A stretch of DNA of 64,000 nt, from positions 1 through 64,000 of the forward strand of contig PBNO01000003.1 of the NCBI GenBank assembly GCA_002723155.1, in the 5' to 3' direction. The DNA comes from Ponticaulis sp. GTDB taxonomy: Bacteria > Pseudomonadota > Alphaproteobacteria > Caulobacterales > Hyphomonadaceae. The translations under genes and the position numbers were made by a program. This document shows positions 9,140 to 17,653 of the stretch, in pieces. The notes beneath the pieces are model-generated. The model was not told where the DNA came from, searched no databases, and worked only from the letters and a program-made list of their open reading frames with translations. The first letter of the stretch is position 1. Each line of letters starts with the position of its first letter.

Positions 9140-9484
9140 TTATTCTTTAGCTGCAAGTTCATCCCAACATGCCAGTGCATGTCCGGCATACATAAGGCCG
9201 GGACCGCCGCCCATCTGAATGCCCATGGCCAGCACATCACCAAGCTCTTCGCGTGTGCCGCCCGCCTTCATGAGGGCTTCGACGTGAAAGTTGATGCAAG
9301 GCTCACAGCGCTGCGCAATGGCCATGCCCAGGGCAACGAACTCTTTTTCCTTAAGGCTAAGAACGCCATTAACTTTCACAGCCTTAGAGAGCGTGCCGAA
9401 GCCTTGCGTTGCATCCGGAATGGTCTTGTTCAGCTCTCGAAGCTCACTGCGCATGTCGCGGATTTTATCGGTGTAGCTCATCAT
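9140..9484 (-). CDS. Carboxymuconolactone decarboxylase family protein (AhpD-like, short)
   Basis: A 114-residue single-domain CMD protein with the AhpD-type motif CEPCINFHVEALMKAG (CxxC plus His). The following ELGDVLAMGIQMGGGPGLMYAG is typical of the small AhpD-like group, which acts as disulfide-linked oligomers in peroxide or alkylhydroperoxide handling. Either of two adjacent ATGs (9484 or 9481) may be used. It is unrelated in length to the 182-residue CMD protein at 1345. No partner peroxiredoxin is adjacent. Confidence 0.88.
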   Translation of the reverse strand: MMSYTDKIRDMRSELRELNKTIPDATQGFGTLSKAVKVNGVLSLKEKEFVALGMAIAQRCEPCINFHVEALMKAGGTREELGDVLAMGIQMGGGPGLMYAGHALACWDELAAKE

Positions 9485-9594
9485 AAATCCCCTGATCTAA
9501 ATCACCATTTCATGATGTTCTAATATCAGACTTTCCCGCGCGAGCGTGCAGGATTTCATAGGCATTTTGTCGCTGGCCGCCTAAGTTACCTGCA

Positions 9595-10305
9595 ATGCAC
9601 AAGAGCCAGCACTTTCCCCTGTCCGATCACGCGCGCATTGATGTTGCCTTACGCATCATGAAATGTGAGCTACCGTATCGGGTGAATGCCATGCCCGAAG
9701 CCCGTCATCTGAAAATGAGCGAAATCCTGCCGCCTTCGAGCCCTGTGCTCAAAAAAGGCTTCGAGATGGATGCGCGTGACTGGCTACGTGTGCTGAACCA
9801 CTTGAAGCTTGCAAACGTTCAGGACGACATCAAAACCCTCTCCCGCTTGCGAGACCTGTGGGCACACCATCAGGACCTGAAAGCCGGTGATGCGACCCGT
9901 TTCTGCGAAACAGCGTCGGATTTAATGAGCGAGCTGAACGCCAGAGAAGTCGCGCGCGTGCTTTCAATTTTGTCCGCGCCGCCGCCCTTCCCAGTTGAGC
10001 CTCACCCTCAGGCAGAAAGCTATCGCGAGCTCTGCCAGTTGCTGGATCTTGATCCGGATGATCAGAGTGATCTCCGACGCTTATTCAAATATCTCGTCTG
10101 GCAGGCCGCACAGGCAAAGACTACAGGCAAACCGGCTCTGGCAATCACGCTGGAGAACGATCTGACGGACGAAACCGACGGACTGCCTCCGACCTTGTTC
10201 AACTGGGTTCTGGACCTCTCATCGGATGCGCCTGCACAAATGGTTCGCGCTAGCGTGCGACACAGCCGCGCCCTGCTTGATGAGCGCGGTGAAGACGCGT
10301 ACTGA
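9595..10305 (+). CDS. Hypothetical protein upstream of MeaB
   Basis: A 236-residue soluble protein I do not recognise. It is mostly predicted helical, with no signal peptide or membrane segment. Visible stretches include MDARDWLRVLNHLKLANVQDDIKTL and a C-terminal PPTLFNWVLDLSSDAPAQ. The true start may be one of several downstream ATGs. It ends 6 bases before meaB, so it is almost certainly co-transcribed and possibly translationally coupled. This invites the idea of a link with MeaB or acyl-CoA mutase maintenance, but no motif supports a function. Confidence 0.75.
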   Translation: MHKSQHFPLSDHARIDVALRIMKCELPYRVNAMPEARHLKMSEILPPSSPVLKKGFEMDARDWLRVLNHLKLANVQDDIKTLSRLRDLWAHHQDLKAGDATRFCETASDLMSELNAREVARVLSILSAPPPFPVEPHPQAESYRELCQLLDLDPDDQSDLRRLFKYLVWQAAQAKTTGKPALAITLENDLTDETDGLPPTLFNWVLDLSSDAPAQMVRASVRHSRALLDERGEDAY

Positions 10306-10311
10306 ACCATC

Positions 10312-11268
10312 ATGGAAGTCGATCTGAGCACACGCCGGGGCCTTGCCCGCGCCATCACCCGCGTTGAAAGCCGCCGCACGGACCATCAGGCCGAAGCGCG
10401 GAAGCTTCTGTCTTCTGTCATGTCCGAAACCGGCAAAAGCCAACGGATTGGCATTACCGGTGTGCCAGGTGTCGGTAAATCCACCTTTATTGATGCGTTT
10501 GGAACCATGCTCACCGAGATGGGGCACAAGGTTGCTGTGCTTGCCGTCGACCCGACTTCGCAGCGCTCTGGCGGCTCTATTCTTGGCGATAAGACCCGCA
10601 TGGCGCGGCTTTCAGTTGATGAGAAAGCGTTTGTGCGCCCCTCGCCTGCCGGTGAGACGCTAGGCGGCGTTGCTCGCAAAACCCGGGAAAGCCTGCTCCT
10701 GTGTGAAGCAGCCGGTTACGACGTCATCCTCGTGGAAACCGTTGGCGTCGGACAGTCTGAAACGGTTGTTGCAAATATGGTGGACTTCTTTCTCGTGCTG
10801 ATGCTGCCAAATGCGGGCGATGACCTGCAGGGCATCAAGAAAGGCGTGTTGGAAGTCGCTGATCTGATTGCCGTCAACAAAGCCGATATCGACGAAAAGG
10901 CAGCCAAACGCGCCCAGCGACATTACCAGAATGCGCTGCATATTCTGGAGCCGGTAGACCCGTCATGGTCACCGCCAGTTCTGACCTGTGCAGGCGCAAC
11001 GGGCGATGGCCTGAAAGAGCTTTGGGACACGATCGAACTTCATAAGAAAAAGACTGAAGAGTCTGGCTCGCGGGATAAACGCCGCGCAGACCAGCAGCTC
11101 ACATGGATGAATGAGCTTATTCAGGACGGGCTGATGGCAGCTTTCCGCTCTCATCCGGACGTTGTTGCCAAACTTGCGGCGATGAAACATGGCGTCGAAA
11201 CCGGCGCAATTCCCGCGTCTGCTGCAGCCGAACAGCTGTTGGAAGCTTTTGGCGTGGAAGGCTTTTAG
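10312..11268 (+). CDS. meaB: Methylmalonyl-CoA mutase-associated GTPase MeaB
   Basis: A 318-residue G3E-family P-loop GTPase. The Walker A motif is GVPGVGKST, followed by the family signature LAVDPTSQRSGGSILGDKTRM, switch region VETVGVGQSE and base-recognition NKAD. MeaB gates cofactor loading and protects adenosylcobalamin-dependent methylmalonyl-CoA mutase and relatives in the cytoplasm. The mutase subunits are not in this window. The gene follows an unknown ORF by 6 bases and overlaps the convergent TetR gene by 4 bases at its stop. Confidence 0.95.
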   Translation: MEVDLSTRRGLARAITRVESRRTDHQAEARKLLSSVMSETGKSQRIGITGVPGVGKSTFIDAFGTMLTEMGHKVAVLAVDPTSQRSGGSILGDKTRMARLSVDEKAFVRPSPAGETLGGVARKTRESLLLCEAAGYDVILVETVGVGQSETVVANMVDFFLVLMLPNAGDDLQGIKKGVLEVADLIAVNKADIDEKAAKRAQRHYQNALHILEPVDPSWSPPVLTCAGATGDGLKELWDTIELHKKKTEESGSRDKRRADQQLTWMNELIQDGLMAAFRSHPDVVAKLAAMKHGVETGAIPASAAAEQLLEAFGVEGF

Positions 11269-11876
11269 CTTTTACGCTCAGCCTCCAACTGACGCAGGCC
11301 AAGCATCAGCACTGAAAGCGCCATTTCCTTCGCGCGACTTGGCGGCTTGCCGAGCATTTCACTCAAGGTCTGCCCGAAGAGCCCGACCCCCAGCGCCAGC
11401 GTGATACAGACAAGCATCACATCTTCCACGACGTCTTCAGGCACATTCTGATGATGAAACTTCGTGCGTGTCACATCGCGCACGACCTGCCTCACATTGG
11501 TTAGTCTTCCTGCCTGATGGGTCAGTTCCAGCCAGGCGGCCAGTTTTGACGCCTGCTTCTGCTCGAACGCTTCGAACAAGGTCGTCAATGCCTGCGCGCG
11601 AGACACTTCAGTGTCTTCTGTCAGCTCGATCGCCATGACCTTCTCGACCAGCTCGGCAATCATCCGCTCCATCAGCGCCGTGTGGACGCCGTCTATGGTT
11701 CCGAAATGATGTAGCACTGTTGCATTCGCGACGCCTGCTTCCTTCGCCACATCAGCAAGACGCAAGGTTTGAGGCCCCTGCTCAGTCAGAAGTCGCTCCG
11801 CAGAAGACAGAATATTAGCCCGTGATTCCTCGGGCGTTCGACGGATTCTGGGTTGCTTACTTTTTCTTATCGACAT
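11265..11876 (-). CDS. TetR-family transcriptional regulator
   Basis: A 203-residue regulator with a basic N-terminal tail (SKQPRIRRTPEESR) and a TetR helix-turn-helix at about residues 15-62 (QTLRLADVAKEAGVANATVLHHF). The all-helical ligand-binding part is otherwise uncharacterised. It is divergent from the PF10118-type metal-dependent hydrolase gene at 11957 with an 80-base gap. By the usual logic of TetR genes it probably represses that gene and itself. Confidence 0.93.
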   Translation of the reverse strand: MSIRKSKQPRIRRTPEESRANILSSAERLLTEQGPQTLRLADVAKEAGVANATVLHHFGTIDGVHTALMERMIAELVEKVMAIELTEDTEVSRAQALTTLFEAFEQKQASKLAAWLELTHQAGRLTNVRQVVRDVTRTKFHHQNVPEDVVEDVMLVCITLALGVGLFGQTLSEMLGKPPSRAKEMALSVLMLGLRQLEAERKS

Positions 11877-11922
11877 TTTTGTCAGTAGCGCTTATATTAC
11901 TCGTGAACAAACTTGGCCCCAC

Positions 11923-11940
11923 CTTAGCGGCCACTTAGCG
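11923..11940. repeat. Direct repeat CTTAGCG x2 with 11-base period
   Basis: CTTAGCG occurs at 11923-11929 and again at 11934-11940, one helical turn apart, in the short divergent gap between the TetR gene and the hydrolase gene. The placement is suitable for a regulatory site close to the hydrolase start, but TetR operators are usually inverted repeats, so the role is uncertain. Confidence 0.35.
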
Positions 11941-11956
11941 AAACAGGAATTGTCGG

Positions 11957-12799
11957 ATGACGGAAAAGCGCACACCAGAGGACGTTTCTATCTCTCCTCG
12001 TGACATCAAATTCAGCCATGAGGGTGCGAAGAACCCGCATTGGCTCGATAATGACCCTGTCGGCACAGCTATTATGAACACGCTGTCGCTCACCTTCCCT
12101 GATGGCGAGCGCATGTTCATGGACTCAGTGCGCAATTATCGCGGAGAGCTTTCCGGCAAGCTGCTTCAGGATGTGAAAGACTTCATCCATCAGGAAGCGA
12201 TCCACTCACGCGAACATCACCTGATGAACCAGCTGATCGATCGCGAGAAATATCCGGTTGAAGAGATTGAAGGCTTTGTCCGCGAGCGTGTCGCGTTTGC
12301 CCGCTCCGGCGGCCCGATGCGCATGCTGATCGGCACAATCTGTCTGGAGCATTTCACTGCAATGATGGCAGACATGATGGTCGAGCATCAGGATGTGTTC
12401 CAGAATACTGATCCGGAAATTGAGGCCATGTGGCGCTGGCACGCCATGGAAGAGACCGAGCATAAGGCCGTCGCCTATGACGTGTTCCTCGAAGTCTCCA
12501 AAGACTGGTCCGGCTTCAAACGCTATATGCGCCGTTGCATCTCTATGCTGATCATTTCCAAAACCTTCACCAACAATATCGCGACCTACGCAGCTATGCT
12601 CCTTGAGGCTGAAGGCTGGGACAAGAAAGACGCGAAGAAGGCGATCAACAAATATCTCTGGAAAACACCGAGCCTGTTCGGCCGCGGCTGGAAGGTCTGG
12701 CTCTCATGGTTCAAACCGGGCTTCCATCCATGGGATCACGACAATCGTGCGCTCATGACGGAGTGGAAAGCCGAATTTGACGCTATAGCTGCCGAATAA
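11957..12799 (+). CDS. Metal-dependent hydrolase family protein (PF10118 type)
   Basis: A 280-residue protein of the family annotated as metal-dependent hydrolase (PF10118). It has a ferritin-like set of His/Glu ligands: HQEAIHSREHH, LEHFTAMMADMMVEH and WHAMEETEHKAVAYDV. An ISPRDIKF segment near the N-terminus is also characteristic. These residues suggest a di-metal helical bundle. The substrate is unknown; in related bacteria the family is often next to a TetR regulator, as here. Downstream is the metallophosphoesterase gene after 33 bases, perhaps in the same transcript. Confidence 0.85.
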   Translation: MTEKRTPEDVSISPRDIKFSHEGAKNPHWLDNDPVGTAIMNTLSLTFPDGERMFMDSVRNYRGELSGKLLQDVKDFIHQEAIHSREHHLMNQLIDREKYPVEEIEGFVRERVAFARSGGPMRMLIGTICLEHFTAMMADMMVEHQDVFQNTDPEIEAMWRWHAMEETEHKAVAYDVFLEVSKDWSGFKRYMRRCISMLIISKTFTNNIATYAAMLLEAEGWDKKDAKKAINKYLWKTPSLFGRGWKVWLSWFKPGFHPWDHDNRALMTEWKAEFDAIAAE

Positions 12800-12832
12800 C
12801 CGCCTTAAAATGGGTGCAATCGGGCATCACCA

Positions 12833-13789
12833 ATGATGCTCATGAAACAGCTCATTTTCTACGCCAGCTTTCTCTATTTCCCATTCGTCATCGCGATGGG
12901 ATGGCTCATGATCAGGCGCTCCGGCTTTTATCGCTGGGGCGCTTTATCTTTAGTTCTTCTGGCTTCGGTGCCGGCCTATGCCCGTTTTGTCGAACCGCGC
13001 ATTTTACGCACCATTGAGGCGAAGATCGCACTCGCCGGTTCACCCGCGGAGGGCGGCGATGACATTCGTCTCTTGTTATTCTCTGATACGCATATCGGCA
13101 TGTTCGGCAATGCCATGCCGCTCGAACGGATACGCGAGCGGGCAGACACTCTGGATTTTGACGCCGTACTCGTGGCTGGCGACCTCACCTACCATTTACC
13201 GGAAGATCAGATTGAAGCGGCCTTTCATGAGCTGAACAATTTCGGAAAGCCCGTCTTCGTGGTGTTCGGCAATCATGATGTCGGCTTCCCGGGCCCTGAT
13301 CTCGGCATGCAGCTGGCAGGCTATTTCGCGACGCTCGAGAACGTTCACCTCCTGAATAACCGAACGGCGATCGTTAATCTGAACGGGCGCGAGATATGGC
13401 TAACAGGCACCTCAGACCTCTGGCAGGGGCAGATTGAATACCCGACAGAGAACCCGCCCGTAGGCACACCGCGCATCATCCTCACTCACAATCCGGATGT
13501 GGCAATGCGCGTTCCGCCAAACGTGAGTTATGACGTGTTGTTTGCGGGTCATACGCATGGCGGCCAGATCAGAATTCCGGGCCTGTATCAGCGCGCCCTA
13601 CCCTCTCAATACGGTTTTGATCGCGGGCTCTATGAAGAAGTCACGCCTGCGTCTGCCGATGCCATCGCCGAGACTCATCAGATTTACATTACCTCGGGAA
13701 CGGGCATGGTTAGTCTTCCCATGCGCTTGCTAATGCCGCCGCAGGTGGATCTGATAACAGTGCACCTGCCGCAAGGAGAGGATGGTTAG
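12833..13789 (+). CDS. Membrane-anchored metallophosphoesterase
   Basis: A 318-residue calcineurin-like phosphoesterase. N-terminal hydrophobic segments (about residues 5-25 and 33-50) anchor it. The catalytic domain has all metal-binding blocks: FSDTHIG, VAGDLTYH, FGNHDVG, LTHNPD and FAGHTHGGQ. The family hydrolyses phosphoesters with two metal ions; the membrane anchor and the GHTHGGQ block resemble YaeI/UDP-diacylglucosamine-hydrolase-like lipid-linked phosphodiesterases. The substrate is not resolved. Confidence 0.9.
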   Translation: MMLMKQLIFYASFLYFPFVIAMGWLMIRRSGFYRWGALSLVLLASVPAYARFVEPRILRTIEAKIALAGSPAEGGDDIRLLLFSDTHIGMFGNAMPLERIRERADTLDFDAVLVAGDLTYHLPEDQIEAAFHELNNFGKPVFVVFGNHDVGFPGPDLGMQLAGYFATLENVHLLNNRTAIVNLNGREIWLTGTSDLWQGQIEYPTENPPVGTPRIILTHNPDVAMRVPPNVSYDVLFAGHTHGGQIRIPGLYQRALPSQYGFDRGLYEEVTPASADAIAETHQIYITSGTGMVSLPMRLLMPPQVDLITVHLPQGEDG

Positions 13790-13880
13790 GGTCACCACAA
13801 AGTGTTCTCCGACCCGCTAGTTAAGCGCTGACATGCGGCGCTCAAGCTGACAGACTTCCCGAAAAACAGGGAAGAGAAAC

Positions 13881-14528
13881 ATGTCAGGCGTCGATATCTA
13901 TTGGTCGTTCCGTAGCCCTTATTCCTATCTGGCGACCCCACGCCTGCGGGAGATGAGCAAGCGTTGGGACGTACCCTTCACCATCAAACCGGTCTATCCG
14001 ATTGCGGTGCGCATTCCGGGCTTCTTCAAACAGGTGAATCCGCTCTGGCCGCCCTATCTGATGCGTGACTGTTTCCGGATTGCCCAGTTCAACGCCCTGC
14101 CCTTCGGCCGCCCGAACCCTGACCCGGTCGTGATGGATATGGCGACGGGCGACGTGCCAGCCGACCAGCCTTACATTCACAGACTGACGCGCCTTGGCGT
14201 TCTCGCCAGTCACACGCCTCAGGCGCTTGATTACTTCTATGAAGTCTCGACCCTCATCTGGTCGGGCCAGATAAACTGGATGGAAGGGAGCGCGCTTTCG
14301 GACGCGGTCGCACGTGCTGGACTGGACCTTGCCGCGCTAGACGCGGAAGCCATTGAGCGTGAGGCAGAGCTTGAGGCCGAAATTGAAGCCAATGAAGCGG
14401 CACAGAAAAATGCCGGTCATTGGGGCGTTCCTCTGATGGTGTTTGAAGACGAGCCGTTTTTCGGGCAGGATCGCCTTGATATTCTGGAGTGGCGCCTGAA
14501 ACAGTCTGGCGTCCCTCAGACATCTTAA
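13881..14528 (+). CDS. DsbA-family protein / 2-hydroxychromene-2-carboxylate isomerase-like
   Basis: A 215-residue thioredoxin-fold protein of the DsbA/HCCA isomerase group. The N-terminal DIYWSFRSPYSYLA replaces the redox CxxC with an SPYS-type active site, as in glutathione-dependent isomerases. The C-terminal GHWGVPLMVFEDEPFFGQDRLDILEWRL segment is the usual cis-Pro and substrate-proximal region. A cytoplasmic glutathione-dependent role is inferred. It sits 12 bases upstream of a VOC (glyoxalase-fold) gene, suggesting a small aromatic or electrophile detoxification operon. Confidence 0.88.
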   Translation: MSGVDIYWSFRSPYSYLATPRLREMSKRWDVPFTIKPVYPIAVRIPGFFKQVNPLWPPYLMRDCFRIAQFNALPFGRPNPDPVVMDMATGDVPADQPYIHRLTRLGVLASHTPQALDYFYEVSTLIWSGQINWMEGSALSDAVARAGLDLAALDAEAIEREAELEAEIEANEAAQKNAGHWGVPLMVFEDEPFFGQDRLDILEWRLKQSGVPQTS

Positions 14529-14540
14529 GGGGGAATTCAC

Positions 14541-14930
14541 ATGTCAAAAGTCATCGGTGTCGGCGGCATCTTCTTTCATTGCGCGGATGTAGACGCGACC
14601 AAAGCCTGGTATGCAAAAGTCATCGGAGACGACCTGAACGACTTTGGCGGATGGAATTTTTCTCACAAGGAAGCCGGTGAGAAATTCCCGAAAGGTGCGC
14701 AATCCATCTTCGCACCGTTTGAAAAGTCGGACTACTTCAAACCGTCAGACCTACCGTTCATGATCAATCTGATGGTGGACGATCTGGATGGCGTACTCGC
14801 TCGTCTTGAAACTGAAGGCATTGAGCAGGTTCAGCCGCGCGAAACTTATGGTTACGGCAAGTTCGCCTGGCTGATGGATCCGGACGGTCGCAAAATCGAA
14901 TTATGGGAACCCATCGAGACTGACCACTAA
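14541..14930 (+). CDS. VOC family (glyoxalase-fold) protein
   Basis: A 129-residue protein with two beta-alpha-beta-beta-beta halves: IFFHCADVDATKAWY in the first and MINLMVDDLDGVLARLE ... WLMDPDGRKIELWEP in the second. The His and Glu of FFHCADV and IELWEP are at the usual metal-ligand positions of glyoxalase/dioxygenase relatives. A strong AAGGGGG ribosome site precedes the ATG. Its neighbour is a DsbA-like isomerase gene, probably in one operon. The reaction cannot be assigned. Confidence 0.9.
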   Translation: MSKVIGVGGIFFHCADVDATKAWYAKVIGDDLNDFGGWNFSHKEAGEKFPKGAQSIFAPFEKSDYFKPSDLPFMINLMVDDLDGVLARLETEGIEQVQPRETYGYGKFAWLMDPDGRKIELWEPIETDH

Positions 14931-15037
14931 TCGCGCAGGTCCCGAAAGTGTATTGAGAAGAACACATCAATTGCAGACCTGACAAGTCATTAAAAACCTG
15001 AAACTCTCCCCTCAAAGAAAACACACAGGGGAGAGAC

Positions 15038-16471
15038 ATGAAGGAATACACGCAATACGACGCCATTGGCCTTGCAGAGCTGATCGCTAAAAAGGAAGTC
15101 AGCCCGAAAGAGCTGATGGATGAGGCCCTGAGCCGCGCCGAACAGGCAAAGAAAGAGCTGAACTGCGTCTCTGCCCTGTTTCCGGATATTGCTGACGCCC
15201 AGATCAGCGAAGGCCTTCCGGACGGCCCGCTATCAGGTATCCCGTTCATGACGAAAGACCTAGGCGTGGCAGTAAAAGGTGCACCGCTGACGTCCGGCTC
15301 GCGCCTCTTCAAAGATTTCGTTGCAGATAAAAACTCCGAACTTGTCGACCGTTACCGCAAAGCCGGCATTGTCACCTTTGGCCAAACGACCAGCCCGGAA
15401 TATGGCCTGACAACCTCCACCGAGAGCGCCCTGTTCGGGCAGACGCGCAACCCATGGAACCTCGAGCGCACATCGGGCGGCTCGTCCGGCGGCGCGTCCT
15501 CCGCAGTAGCTTCAGGTGTGCTTCCACTCGCTCAGGCCAGCGATGGTGGTGGCTCGATCCGTATCCCTGCAGCGTGCACCGGCCTGTTTGGCATGAAGCC
15601 GTCTCGTGGACGTATCCCGATGGGCCCTGTCCGCACAGAAGGCTGGAGCGGCCTGTCTACGGTCCATGCCGTGTCCCGCACTGTGCGCGATAATGCTCTG
15701 CTTATGGACCTCACCCATGGCCGTGAACCGGGCTCGCGATATGTTGCGCCGGACGAACCGGTCTCTTTTCTGGATCAACTGAAGAATACGCCGCGCCAGC
15801 TGCGTATTGCGCTTTGGACGACCGCACCGAACAGCACAAAGCCTGACGCGGAGGCTCAAAAAGGGCTGGACGACACCGTCAGTCTTCTCGAAGACCTTGG
15901 ACATATAGTCGAAGCGTCAGCGCCTGAGTTGAGTGGTGAAGCTATCGGAAAAGCCCTTCTGATGAACATTTCCGCTTACACTGCGGATCTCACCCAATCA
16001 CGCGCACAGGCACTTGGCCGTCCGCTGCAAGATGATGACCTCGAGCCTCTGACACGCGACATGGTGAACCTCGGTCATACCGTCCCGATGTCCATGCTCG
16101 CATGGGCTAATGGTGTGTTTCAGGAAACGGCCGTTACATTCGACAACTGGATGGATGCAGGCAATTTCGACCTCTGCCTTGCGCCAATGCTGTCCAGAGA
16201 GCCGGATAGGCTGGGTGAGCTGAGCCTGTCCCGCGAAGACAAGGACGCCTACGGCAAAGCCGTCACAAGTTTTGCGCCGCATGCCTCTGTCTTCAACATG
16301 ACGGGCGCTCCGGCCATGTCCGTGCCTTTGCATTGGTCATCCAACAATCTCCCAATTGGCATGATGTTCGGTGCGCGTTATGGCCATGAAGGTATTCTCT
16401 ACCGCCTCGCAGCCCAGCTGGAAGAGGCGAAACCATGGTTCGATAAAAGGCCGCCTGTATTCTATGACTGA
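15038..16471 (+). CDS. Amidase (amidase-signature family)
   Basis: A 477-residue amidase-signature hydrolase with the Ser-cisSer-Lys triad. The Lys is K73 in PFMTKDLG, the cis-Ser lies in ERTSGGSSGGASSAVASG (about residue 150), and the nucleophile is S173 in SDGGGSIRIPAACTG. The GLFGMKPSRGRIP segment completes the signature. It hydrolyses a carboxamide or ester in the cytoplasm; the substrate is unknown. It has a GGGGAGAGAC ribosome site. The stop overlaps the start of the following GFA gene by 8 bases, indicating translational coupling. Confidence 0.93.
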   Translation: MKEYTQYDAIGLAELIAKKEVSPKELMDEALSRAEQAKKELNCVSALFPDIADAQISEGLPDGPLSGIPFMTKDLGVAVKGAPLTSGSRLFKDFVADKNSELVDRYRKAGIVTFGQTTSPEYGLTTSTESALFGQTRNPWNLERTSGGSSGGASSAVASGVLPLAQASDGGGSIRIPAACTGLFGMKPSRGRIPMGPVRTEGWSGLSTVHAVSRTVRDNALLMDLTHGREPGSRYVAPDEPVSFLDQLKNTPRQLRIALWTTAPNSTKPDAEAQKGLDDTVSLLEDLGHIVEASAPELSGEAIGKALLMNISAYTADLTQSRAQALGRPLQDDDLEPLTRDMVNLGHTVPMSMLAWANGVFQETAVTFDNWMDAGNFDLCLAPMLSREPDRLGELSLSREDKDAYGKAVTSFAPHASVFNMTGAPAMSVPLHWSSNNLPIGMMFGARYGHEGILYRLAAQLEEAKPWFDKRPPVFYD

Positions 16472-16865
16472 TGATATGACCTGGCATAAGGGCGGCTGCC
16501 ATTGCGGCGCCGTCCGGTTTGAAGTCCTCCTGCCACAGCGCATCGAAATAGAGGACTGCAATTGCTCAGTATGCCTGATGAGTCAGAACGCGCATATCAT
16601 CGTGCCATCCAGCCGGTTCAGACTTCTGTCCGGCGAAGAAACGCTGTCGACCTACACCTTCAACACGCACACTGCGAAACATCAGTTCTGCTCGGTGTGC
16701 GGGATTAAAAGCTTCTATGTACCGCGCTCCAATCCGGACGGATTTGCCATCACATGGCGCTGCCTCGACGATCCGATGGCCTTCGAGCATGTCGGCATCC
16801 ATCCGTTTGATGGCGTGCACTGGGAATTACATGCAGGAACGCTGGCGCATAAATCGAAAGACTAG
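16464..16865 (+). CDS. GFA-family (Mss4-fold) zinc protein
   Basis: A 133-residue protein of the glutathione-dependent formaldehyde-activating (Gfa/CENP-V) fold. The start at 16464 overlaps the amidase stop; the frame is open further upstream but only shadows the amidase. Zinc ligands are visible as GGCHCGAVRFE, CNCSVC and FCSVCG. Family members bind two zinc ions; many have no proven formaldehyde role. Coupling to the amidase suggests joint expression. Confidence 0.9.
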   Translation: MTDDMTWHKGGCHCGAVRFEVLLPQRIEIEDCNCSVCLMSQNAHIIVPSSRFRLLSGEETLSTYTFNTHTAKHQFCSVCGIKSFYVPRSNPDGFAITWRCLDDPMAFEHVGIHPFDGVHWELHAGTLAHKSKD

Positions 16866-16871
16866 CTGCCC

Positions 16872-17627
16872 TCAGCCATACGCGTTGAAATAGGAAAACA
16901 GGAAGGTCTTCATATTGAAGGCCGCATGCGCTGCCACGGGCAGGATCAGCCCGCCCGACCAGAGCCGCAGCGCACCGAACATGCAGCCCAGCATGAAGAT
17001 GAACATCAGACCAAAACCGGTATATCCGACATGTAGAATCGTGAAGGCCGCCGAAGACAGAATGACGATCAGCCAGCTTGGCCATCCACGCGCCTGCATG
17101 CTGGTCATCAGAAAGCCGCGGAACAGAAACTCTTCAACTACCGGCGCGATGATCACGGCTGAGATGAACAGCCCCAAGAGCTGGTTCGGCGGGAAATAGC
17201 CCGCATTTTCATCTGTCGTGAGGCGCGGCACCTCCCGACCAATCAGGTCGAGAAACATTATGACAGAGCGGAACACGATTTCCGGCACGACGAGCGTCGC
17301 AAACGCCGCCAGATAAATGGACAGCATGCCGAAACGCCCGGCCTGCAGCACGCAATCTTCCACACCGCGACGCCTCAAATGCTCGAAGCATAAAAGACCG
17401 ATCAGAAGTTCGGCATACCCGACAGTGACCATGCGTGCTGGATGTTCAGGGTCTATGAAAAACGCCCAGAAGGCCCGCGCACTGTCACCAGCAATCTGAA
17501 TGTGAAGGCCGACCAGCTGGACCAGTAGATAGCGCGCCAGGAAATACGCAAAAACACTCCAGAAAATCGCGACTGGCAAAAGCCTTGCCAGTTCATCTTT
17601 CGGTGTATTTCCGGAAAATTGCGACAT
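16872..17627 (-). CDS. CPBP-family intramembrane glutamic endopeptidase
   Basis: A 251-residue multi-spanning membrane protein with the CPBP/CAAX-protease signature VVEEFLFRGFLM (EExxxR) in one helix, and later conserved FTILHVGYTGFG and AHAAFN (His and Asn ligands). About seven hydrophobic segments are visible. Relatives cleave prenylated or membrane peptides or serve in immunity and bacteriocin handling; the role here is unassigned. It is transcribed after the coiled-coil/OmpA pair on the same strand, with 26 bases between. Confidence 0.88.
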   Translation of the reverse strand: MSQFSGNTPKDELARLLPVAIFWSVFAYFLARYLLVQLVGLHIQIAGDSARAFWAFFIDPEHPARMVTVGYAELLIGLLCFEHLRRRGVEDCVLQAGRFGMLSIYLAAFATLVVPEIVFRSVIMFLDLIGREVPRLTTDENAGYFPPNQLLGLFISAVIIAPVVEEFLFRGFLMTSMQARGWPSWLIVILSSAAFTILHVGYTGFGLMFIFMLGCMFGALRLWSGGLILPVAAHAAFNMKTFLFSYFNAYG

Positions 17628-17653
17628 GCGAGCCTTTCGGGCCAGTCAGATGA

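Noticed and set aside
11877-11956. TetR inverted-repeat operator
   Set aside because: Only weak 4-base half-sites (AGTA/TACT) were seen; the direct repeat CTTAGCG is listed instead with low confidence.
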